Position numbers and translations under genes: made by a program. From Triangularia verruculosa (lineage: Eukaryota > Ascomycota > Sordariomycetes > Sordariales > Podosporaceae): DNA of 64,000 bases. Below, piece after piece: positions 56,011-64,000 of this stretch (its first letter is position 1; each line of letters starts with the position of its first letter). Below the pieces are notes generated by a model. It did no database searches. It had not been told where the DNA came from and was given only the letters and a program-made list of their open reading frames with translations. Location: positions 124,001 to 188,000 of the forward strand of contig MU863936.1 of the NCBI GenBank assembly GCA_033296885.1, read 5' to 3'.

Positions 56011-57214
56011 ATGTCGGCCCCCGAAGTTCACCACCTGTTCCACAATCCTATCGCGGATCACTCGTTCTCGGCTGACCGCCAGACGCTGGCCATTGCGCGG
56101 GACACCACTGTCGAGCTGTACGGAAGAGTCGGGAATGGCTTCAAGCTCAAGGATGAACTCAAAGGCCATGACAAGACAGTAACAAGCATCGACATTGCCC
56201 CCAGTTCGGGGCGCATTGTTACCTGCTCCCAGGGCAAGTTTACTGAACAAAGCCACGGCAGCCACTTCAGCTAACCTATCATGGAACGCAGACCGCAATG
56301 CGCTCGTGTGGGAGCCCACGCCTCAGGGCTACAAACCCACCCTCGTCTTGTTGCGCATCAATCGCGCCGCCACATTTGTACGTTGGTCGCCGAACGAGAC
56401 CAAGTTTGCGGTTGGATCTGGAGACAGACTGATCGCAATCTGCTATTTCGAGGAGGAGAATGACTGGTGGGTCTCGAAGCACTTGAAGAAGCCCATTCGC
56501 AGTACCATCACCACCGTCGCCTGGCATCCTAATTCTGTCCTTCTTGCTGCCGGATCTACCGATGCCCATGCCCGTGTCTTGTCCAGCTTCATCAAGGGCG
56601 TCGACGCCAGGCCCGAGCCTACTGCCTGGGGTGAGAGACTGCCCTTCAACACTATTTGTGGCGAGTACCTGAACAACTCCGCTGGCTGGATCCATTCTGT
56701 GGCTTTCTCCCCCAGCGGTGATGCTCTCGCCTTTGCTGCCCATGACAGCAGCGTCACTGTTGTGTATCCGAGCGCCCCTGAGCAGCCACCCAAGGCTGTT
56801 GTCACAATCAACACCCAGCTGCTCCCCTTTATGAGTTTGATCTGGAATGGGGAGGCTGAGATTATTGCTGCCGGGTATGACTGTGAGGCGTTCCGGCTCA
56901 AGGGCGGCATCAATGGTTGGCAGTTGAGCGGAACAGTTGAGGCCAAGGGCCGCCCTGGTCTGGATGACGCCAGGGAAGAATCCGCGCTCAACATGTTCAA
57001 GCAGATGGATCTGAAGGGCAAGGTCAAAGATGACACACAGCTCAAGACAGTCCATCAAAACACTGTCACAATGTTGCGCCCCTACGAAACCCGTGGAGAT
57101 GCAGTGACAAAGTTTAGTTGTAAGTCTTTTTGAGGTTCTGTCAGTTATCATTCTACTAACAATGTTTTTACAGCAAGCGGAGTGGATGGGCGCCTTGTCA
57201 TTTGGAACGTATAA
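56011..57214 (+). CDS. ARC40: Arp2/3 complex subunit 1 (ARPC1, WD40)
   Basis: Seven-bladed WD40 subunit of the Arp2/3 complex that nucleates branched actin at endocytic sites and hyphal tips. Exons 56011-56233, 56292-57119, 57174-57214; 363 residues. Visible: IADHSFSADRQTLAI, TVTSIDIAPSSGRIVTCSQDRNALVW (split by intron 1), RAATFVRWSPNETKFAVGSGD, STITTVAWHPNSVLLAAGSTD, GWIHSVAFSPSGDALAFAAHDSSV and the final blade SSGVDGRLVIWNV restored across intron 2. Intron 1 uses a GC donor (GCAAGT) with a CTAAC branch point; without it the frame stops at once, and with it the conserved SQDRNALVW is regained. Symbol follows yeast usage. Confidence 0.93.
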
Positions 57215-57500
57215 ATGATAAATGATATGGAAAAACACACCAATCGGATCACGGTGCTGTTGCCGTTTGAGACAGGCACTTGACCTCGTCTTTACGGCAG
57301 CATGCGTGAACTGGTGGAAGCGCGCATGAACCCGATTGGTAGTTCAAAGATACTTGTTGAAGCCTTCAAGGTCCCTTGTCTGTAGGGTCGATTATTATTA
57401 TAAGAATAAGAGCGTTGGATGATTTCAAGAGAACTTTGAACCATCTTTCCCAGCTTCCTCGTGTCTCCTCTTGCTCCCATCCTGTTCACATCTCTTCAAG

Positions 57501-59114
57501 ATGAGCACCAGCAACCCTCAAGACCCATCGCCTAGCCGGTTCATCTATGCCTCTCGGGATTCCAGCACCACCGTGGTGTTGGATTGCATTACCGTGGCAG
57601 CCGGCTCATACGATTTTGATGAAGATGATGACGATATACGGGCTGGAGTTTGCGAAATTCAGACCGTCACTGGACAAGTTGTCTTTAGCAACATCAACTG
57701 GCGACCTACACCTCGTTCTCTCAGCCCACAGGGTCCGCGAATAGTAGAGCTACCCGACTCCGAATCTAGTGAAGCAGAAGAAGAGGGCGCCAGAACGCCG
57801 CGTGGCCAGAAGGCTGGATCTCTCAGTCCCTTGAGTATGCCGCCTCGGTTGCTGGCTTCCCATTCACTACACCAACAGCAGCAGCGCACTTCCAGTCGAA
57901 CTCCAGAGACAAGTTATCCCCCAAACTTGATGGCATATTCTACCACCGCCCCTGCCACCCACACAGAAGACAACGAAGATCACTACCCTGAACGTCTCGC
58001 TCTGTCACCCGGTGGTCCCGCCGCTTGCCCTGTCGGCGTCGACTCACCTCCTTCTCCTCAGCGGTCAGCCACCCCATCCAGCAGCTCGACAGTATCCTTT
58101 TGCACATGTGAACCAGAACCAGATCAGGCCGATATTATCTCCGAAATCCGGCAGATCTGTCTTACGGCAACTCAAAAGTTCATCGGGGGGTATATTTCTA
58201 AGCAGCGCAAGCGGCGGCGCCGTCGTCAAAGAGAGAAGGCGATGCGGGGAGAAAGAGCCATGGCAAAGGAACGAGAAAGGGAAAGAGGAAGAGTTTCTCA
58301 CAGCGACAAAGTCAAGAAGACATCTTCTGGGAGGTCGATCTCACAGGGATCTCACACCCACCAATCCTCTCCGAATGTGAGAAAGGCCACGGTGCACAGC
58401 GATACCGAAACTGAGGGTTACAACGACAGCCCCACCGACAGCGACAGCACCCTCTCCCATCTCAGTCCCACCAATCCCAGAAACCGCACCCCCACCCCGG
58501 TGAGAAGACGCCCCCCCATCTCCAGCCGAAAACCAACCAGCCCCTTCTCTTACAGCTGGATGTCCTCCCAAATGTCACCAACCCCCAACCTATCCACCAC
58601 AAAATACGACACCATCCCCAACAACGACAGCGATCTCGACCTCGACACAGCAACAACCTCCTCCTCCTCCTCCTCCTCAGGCGACTCCTCCCTCCGCCTA
58701 GCCCTCCAATCCCACCGCCTCCCCTTCCACCCCCCCTCACCCCAAATATTCTGTCCTCCCATCACCAGCAGCAGCAGTGCAAAACTAACCAAAAACATCA
58801 CCCGCATCTGCTCCATCCTCTGGCAGCGCTCCTCCCTCACCCCCCTCGAGCAAAAAAGAGACGTGCTCCAAACCATGGCTCTCGTGCTAGACCTAGGCGC
58901 GGCACTCGCACTTCCTGATCCATCCTCCGACGACTGCGAAACAACAACAACAACAACAACAACAGCAACAGTGGAAGACCACCACCAATCATTGGAAGAA
59001 ATTGCCGATGCCGGGGTCCTCCTCTGTGAAGTCCTCGAGGACTGGGACGCTGTTGATCGGATCGAGACCCTGGAGGGGAAGTACTGGGATTACTTTGGGG
59101 GGCTGGCTGGATAG
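57501..59114 (+). CDS. Hypothetical disordered protein
   Basis: 537 residues, single exon, ATG at 57501 (MSTSNPQDPSPS); the open frame begins earlier only with TTG. The first 70 residues could be folded (SRFIYASRDSSTTVVLDCITVAAGSYDFDEDDDD). Most of the rest is Ser/Pro/Thr-rich, with a dense Arg/Lys/Glu stretch (KQRKRRRRRQREKAMRGERA, about residues 234-253) that may be a nuclear localisation signal or coiled coil. The last 110 residues contain a helical segment (KNITRICSILWQRSSLTPLEQKRDVLQTM split by my 20-residue limit into ITRICSILWQRSS and LEQKRDVLQTMALVLDLGAA) and an acidic end. A CAA repeat encodes a Thr run near residue 485. No known domain. Confidence 0.7.
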   Translation: MSTSNPQDPSPSRFIYASRDSSTTVVLDCITVAAGSYDFDEDDDDIRAGVCEIQTVTGQVVFSNINWRPTPRSLSPQGPRIVELPDSESSEAEEEGARTPRGQKAGSLSPLSMPPRLLASHSLHQQQQRTSSRTPETSYPPNLMAYSTTAPATHTEDNEDHYPERLALSPGGPAACPVGVDSPPSPQRSATPSSSSTVSFCTCEPEPDQADIISEIRQICLTATQKFIGGYISKQRKRRRRRQREKAMRGERAMAKERERERGRVSHSDKVKKTSSGRSISQGSHTHQSSPNVRKATVHSDTETEGYNDSPTDSDSTLSHLSPTNPRNRTPTPVRRRPPISSRKPTSPFSYSWMSSQMSPTPNLSTTKYDTIPNNDSDLDLDTATTSSSSSSSGDSSLRLALQSHRLPFHPPSPQIFCPPITSSSSAKLTKNITRICSILWQRSSLTPLEQKRDVLQTMALVLDLGAALALPDPSSDDCETTTTTTTTATVEDHHQSLEEIADAGVLLCEVLEDWDAVDRIETLEGKYWDYFGGLAG

Positions 59115-59813
59115 CATAAGGTAGTACGGTGGTGAGGAGGGTGAAGGGGTAGGGACAGCCAGTGGGAGGGATGGAATGATGTACTTTGTTTTTTGTTTTT
59201 GTTGTGATTTGTTTGCGGAGGAGTGTTTAGAGGGGGGGTTTCTGTTATGTTTTTTCCCTTGTTTTCTCGAATAGATTTATCTGGTATTGGTCTGAATTTC
59301 ATCTGTCTTCAACGCAGACATTTTTCTCTTCCACAAGATCTTGTGAAGAAATAATAATAATTGGGAACTGGTCCGTGCACGCGCCCAATCTGGAAGGTTG
59401 GAGATGGTATAAGTCGTGGCCTCCTACTTCACCTGGCACTAATCACCATACAGCTTTGCAAATTCAACGTGTGATATTACTCCAACAACCATCATCTCCC
59501 TCCGAAGACGTAGAATCCATACCAAAACTAATCATTCGTAATAGTAAGAAAAAATCATTATTTCCCTTCAAAGAGAAAAACGTCCAACAAACTGCTCGAG
59601 ACCTGCCCTCAGAAAGAATATCATAACAAACGCAACGCCAACCCAAACAAAACCAAGTCGTGACATCGTCTCCCACCCCCACAACCAACACCATCTTCCT
59701 GATAGTAATATATACACCTCCATTGACACCACCAATCCCCAACGCCAAAAGAAGAAGAATGCTCCCCCCTCTACCTAGCCTTCCACCCCATTTTTTTGCC
59801 ATCACCACTCCAA
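59115..59813. other. Convergent intergenic region
   Basis: About 700 bases of AT-rich 3' sequence for the hypothetical gene and the polo kinase. No gene. Confidence 0.6.
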
Positions 59814-62800
59814 TCACCGCTTCTTACTCTCATCGATATCAGGCCCAATCTCCTCGGGCCTCCTCGGATCAACATACGCCGACAGCCTCTCATCCCCCCA
59901 CCTCGCCCCAATCGACACCCACACATGCTTGGCCGGTATCTGCACATTCTTCGTCTCCCTCATGCCCGTCCACCTCAACCTCCTCTCCCTGCTCATATCG
60001 CTATTTCCAATCCCCCCGTTCCCGTTCCACTCCCTAATGACATCCCGGATAAACTCAATCTTCTGCCGAAACATATTCGCCGCTGGAATCCCCTGCAGTT
60101 CAGGGCTGATCTCCGGCCGGCGTCGCGAAGAGCTGCTAGTGCTCCGGCTGCCCGCCCTCGGCGCCGGCTGCTTGGGCACCGTGGCAAAGTTCAACAGAGT
60201 CTGCACCGGGTACGACAGGACCGACCGGTCGTCGAGCGCCGACTCGGCAAGCGTGCCCGTCTCGTACAAGCGCTTGGCTGCCTCCTGGGGGAGATGCCAA
60301 AAGTGGCACCATGTCCCTGTCGCATCGAGCACGATCTTGGTGTGATCCGGAAAGTTGAACTGCATGTGCCCGTCACAAAACATCCAGCAGCCAACATCAC
60401 CAAAGCGCTGGTAGAATGTGACAACATCATTCGGCGCGGCGTCCAGGTCCGTGATCGTCGGAGGTCGGATGTTAGCCTCCTCTCCAGATGAATGATCCAT
60501 CTCCCGACCATAGGCAATCATGTAATTGGCAAACTTCTTCCACAGCACGATCCTTTCCCGCTTGCGATGGTCGTACATGTCCTTGCCTGCCGACAGTCTC
60601 CCTACGGTACCATCTGCGTTAACCGGTACGGCAAAGTTCTGGGGAGAGACGCGCACACGCGCGATGCCGTCTTCGCCATTGTTTTCATAAAAGTAAATCC
60701 CCTGCTTCATCGGAACAATCTGGTGCCTGTCCCTGTAGCTAGGGTCTTCTTTGCGCTGGCAATGCCGTTCGGCACCGTGGACGAGCATACAAGCTGGAGG
60801 CAAAAGACCGCTCCTGGAACCATCAGTAGAGGGTATGCTCCGAAGAATGCATCCGACACTTCCGTCGTTCAAAATGTACCCCAGGCCAAACTTGTTGGTG
60901 TAATCCACCCACTTGACCACAATCTGTGGAGGAGCTGGCGTTTGCTCCCTGGTGGAGACCAAAGCCATGGTACGGGCATTGAGCGCTCTTTCGAGCTCGG
61001 CCTGCAGTTTCTGAAGGCGTTCCAAGACAACATCCGGCCGGGTGCCCGGAACCTGCTCCTGACATTCCTCAAGGCTAAAGAGAGAGAGCATCTCTTCCTT
61101 AGGCTTGGATGCCTTGGGTGCTGATGGCCGTCTTTGTGGAGGAGCCTCCTCTGAAGCCAAGTTTGCGGTGGTCCTGCTTCTGGGTGCAGTCGTCTGACTG
61201 CGCAAGCTGCGGCTGCTTGTTTTCGGTGCCTCATCGGTGGTCTGTGCGGTTGAAGATGCTGGTGCAGATAACTCTCGCCTAGGTCTCGCCCGCAATGTGC
61301 TGGTGGTTGTTCTTGATACCGGCTCAGGAACGGTCTGGGACCGAGCCAGGGGCGCTGGGGCCGCCGTAGTAGCCGGCCTATGCTGCGCTCTTTGCTGAGC
61401 CGCAAAGCTCTGTGGTGGCGCGCGTAGAAGACCCGATGGCACTCTCTGGCTTTGAGACTGGGTGCTCTGACTAAGGCCACTAAGATCATCAGAGTTCAGA
61501 GAAAGTTGAGACATCTGTTGAGTAGCTTGTAGAGTGGCCTGTTGCTGCTGGGCTGCCAGGCGCTGCAGCTTTTGCTCTTGTCGAACCTCATCAAAGGGGC
61601 GGTAAACAATCCCTTCGGCCAGAGGAATGACCGGAGTCAGTCCGTAATGTTCCTCCTCGGCCATCTCCCGCCAAATATTCTTGAACACCAGCTGTGACTG
61701 CTGCCAAGGCCCGACACCACACTCCTGGCACATTTCCTGCACGTTCCGAAGATTGATGGCTTGCGCCTTGGAGCTGGAAAGGGGCTCATAAAATGCAGGG
61801 CTTTGTGGTGGGATCTCCCTCAGTTTCGGTGTAATCTCGGAAGATCCAGGCATGTAACCAGAAGTGAAGAATGGGTGGCCAACGATAGTATCTGGGTCTG
61901 GTCTCTGGGAGGCTTCCTGCAGCATCGTGGCAACAAGATCCTTCGCTTCCTGGCTGATGAATGGGCGCCCAGTGGTTGGCGCAGGCCATTCGTAGTCCCT
62001 ATCTTTGGCGCGTCGGTAGATCTCGTCGGTTGTCGAGGACTGGAAAGGTGGCTTCGAGGTAAGCATGGCAAAGACAATGATGCCCAAACTCCAGATATCA
62101 ACCATGTGGTCGTGGCCTTTCTTCCCCTTCTCTAAAATTTCGGGGGCGATGTAGTTGGGCGTTCCGCACAGCGTTGTCCGGCGCATAATCTGCATGTCCT
62201 TGCCTGTCAAGAGCAAAGCAGCCAAACCAAAGTCTCCAATCTTGGCATTCATGTGTTTGTCAAGAAAGATGTTGCCCATCTTCAGGTCGCGGTGGATGAT
62301 ACCCTTGGCGTGCATGTACTTGATGGCGCCTGCAATCTGAACCGTGTAGAAGCGGACCTCGGGTTCCGTCAACCCCTTGCGCCTCTTGACCATGTCCATA
62401 AGCGAGCCATTGGGACAGAGTTCCAGGACCAGGTAGGTGCAGCGCTCGAAAGTGAAGGCGCGGTGGAACTGGACAATGTTGTGGTGTCGCATCTTGGAGT
62501 GAATTTGCAGCTCGGTTTGGAACTGGAAAAGGCGGTTAGTTCTTCAGTCTGATTCCCATGAACCGCTGGGAGTAAATCACCTTTTGTTCCATCTTGGTTG
62601 GCATCTGGCTCTTGACAATCTTCAGCGCATACTTCTTGGAAGATCCAGCTGGTGTGCCCTCGTAGCAGATGGCAAAACCACCCTTGCCCAAAACCTTGCC
62701 AACCTCGTACACCATGCCTTCCCTCCGATCCGAGCTGGGAGGTTCGACAACATTGTTGGGCGGTGGTGGCGGGTGCTCCTTGTCCTTTGCGGATTTCAGA

Positions 62801-62901
62801 ACCTGGGCTGCGGCCTTAGTCTTCAGCTCAGTTCGAGGGAGCCGTTGGGCGTTGGCATCCCTTGGTGATAGGGCCTCCATATCGACGCCCTTTGCAACCA
62901 T
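59814..62901 (-). CDS. CDC5: Polo-like kinase (CDC5/PLK1 family)
   Basis: Ser/Thr kinase driving mitotic entry, exit and cytokinesis; acts at spindle poles, kinetochores and the septum. Minus-strand exons 62901-62581 and 62522-59814; 1,009 residues, long as usual in filamentous fungi. Kinase domain about 64-320: LGKGGFA (72-77), Lys94, HRDL with Asp186, DFG 204-206, and the T-loop RRTTLCGTPNYIAPE with Thr224 at the place of PLK1 Thr210. A long low-complexity linker (Gln, Ser, Arg rich) follows. Polo box 1 begins near residue 640 with KWVDYTNKFGLGYILNDGSVG, holding the phosphopeptide-binding Trp; polo box 2 has RFGDVGCWMFCDGHMQFNF and PDHTKIVL with the His/Lys pincer. All key residues are present. 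Confidence 0.95.
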
Positions 62902-63814
62902 CGCCTACTGGATACTTTGATTGTTGTGTAGGCTGGGGTCTGCCTGGTTCTTGGCGACGTTTGAGTGTTCGAGGACGAGGTCGAGGTCGGTGAGGGGGAG
63001 ACCTAGGCTAATGTCGCGTCGTCAAGTGGCCGGTCCACAATTCTATTGACACGTCAGTCATGCCCAAAAAGCATGCAGTGCGATCAACAAGAGAAATCGA
63101 GTCGTTGTCTAGGTGCACGCGACATAAAATTTTCTCTCTAGCAAAACGGGGACTAGGAAGGCCGTTGTAAACAAGCAAAAACGTACCGTTGGACTGTGTT
63201 GACTGTTTGGCGCTCGGTGGCCGTCATGAAAGGTAGCGAGCTATATGGCGATCAGACACAAGAGGGACCAAGTTGACAAATACACCAAGCAGCGCAAGTG
63301 GCAACAAAAGCCGGCAAGCAACAGATGGTGGTGGGTGATGGCGGAGGTCTGTGGAAGTCGCTTGTCCAAGAATTCATTGTGGATGAAAGTTTGACATGCT
63401 CCATGTTTGCTCCCTCCCCAGTGTCGCCAGGGCAACGGCCTTCCAACGGCGGGCGCACCGCTTAAAGGGATGTGCATGGGCCACATCTTATCTGATAAGC
63501 TCTCTCACCTCAACAGCTCTGTTGGGTAAGCTCCCATTGGCTGCCACCATGTGCCCGACAGCACTCCCCGCCATTGCCGCGGACTCCATCCCATCAATTG
63601 AAGCTGATTCCCGTCCACGCTATCTAGCTTTGCTGAGGGATCCTTGCCTATTCTTTTGATGTATAGACGGTCAGCTACTCGAACCCGCTCCGCCATCACG
63701 CCCCTCCTCCGCAACCAGCCGTACCCAAGACCCTTGACTCAGTACCATTCATCTTCACCCCTCTCTCGAGATCAACCAGTTTCTTGGCCAACTGGAGGCC
63801 AGCCAAGATTTGCC
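62902..63814. other. Divergent promoter region of the polo kinase and OPA3-like gene
   Basis: About 900 bases with a forkhead-type site at 63167 (listed separately) and no coding feature. Confidence 0.6.
63167..63174. promoter_or_regulatory. Candidate forkhead site upstream of the polo kinase
   Basis: GTAAACAA, the RTAAAYAA forkhead core, lies about 266 bases before the kinase ATG. In yeasts, polo kinase genes belong to forkhead-controlled M-phase clusters; use here is inferred. Confidence 0.35.
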
Positions 63815-64000
63815 ATGGTTTCCCTGCCCCTTTTCAAAATCGCCGCCCTCTTTGTACGGCACATCTCCAAATACGGCGCGGTTCGTCCCCTTTGATCCGA
63901 CTCTCCTCCGCCGCAGACCACTGATGCTGGTTTTGGCTGCAGAATCACATCAAGCACCAAGCTCATGAACACCCACGGTTCCGCGCCTTCGCTGCCAAAT
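63815..64000 (+). CDS. OPA3-like protein, 5' part only (runs off the window)
   Basis: Mitochondrial OPA3-family protein of unclear biochemical role. Exons 63815-63880 and 63943 to beyond the edge. The joined start MVSLPLFKIAALFVRHISKY continues with GANHIKHQAHEHPRFRAFAA, matching the OPA3 opening (LPLFK..ALFVR.ISKP.AN.IK..A..HPRFR). The intron is 62 nt with a GTTCGT donor. About 41 residues are visible, so only the family assignment is possible. Confidence 0.85.

Noticed and set aside
59796..60491. 231-codon plus frame opposite the polo kinase
   Set aside because: Antisense shadow of polo-box coding sequence; no independent features.

Overview
The window is nuclear DNA of a filamentous ascomycete, most likely in the Sordariomycetes/Sordariales. 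The reasons are the short introns (about 48-110 nt, GT..CTAAC/CTGAC..AG), the C-ending codons in strongly expressed genes, and single-copy genes typical of that group (fungal 14-3-3, synaptojanin-type phosphatase, Prp39, Atp11, Atg10, polo kinase). The lineage is an inference; no rRNA, tRNA or mitochondrial marker is present. Gene models were built by hand from reading frames and splice signals, and spliced lengths were checked to be multiples of three.

Layout. Left block (1-27 kb), mostly conserved: secreted class 3 lipase (+), 14-3-3 (+), two same-frame unknown ORFs (-), a SAC1/5-phosphatase phosphoinositide phosphatase (-) divergent from Prp39 (+), mitochondrial cytochrome c peroxidase (+), a peroxisomal acyl-CoA/4-coumarate-CoA ligase-like enzyme (+) ending tail-to-tail with the F1-ATPase assembly factor ATP11 (-).

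Middle block (27.6-45 kb), accessory in character: a small secreted protein (+), a NACHT-ankyrin NOD-like receptor (+), an MFS transporter (-) divergent from a transcription factor that carries two C2H2 fingers and a Zn2Cys6 cluster (+), an unknown protein with a repeated TVIIGID motif (-), and a probable decayed gene. A family of AT-rich terminal-inverted-repeat elements (MITE-like) occurs only here: three full copies, one truncated copy and at least two remnants. None was noticed in the flanking blocks.

Right block (45-64 kb), conserved: NTF2-like protein (+), amino-acid permease (-), GH47 alpha-1,2-mannosidase (-), ATG10 (+), U2 snRNP B''-like RRM protein (-), ARPC1 (+), a disordered unknown protein (+), polo-like kinase CDC5/PLK (-) and the 5' end of an OPA3-like gene (+) cut by the window edge.

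How the genes relate: most are independent housekeeping genes. The plausible functional pairings are the divergent transporter/transcription factor pair in the island, and two components of pre-mRNA splicing (Prp39, U2 B'') that lie apart. Features to note are an 8-nt microexon in 14-3-3, two GC-AG introns (one placed inside the zinc-cluster codons), a 27-bp tandem duplication inside the NOD-like receptor, and the TVIIGID repeat protein.
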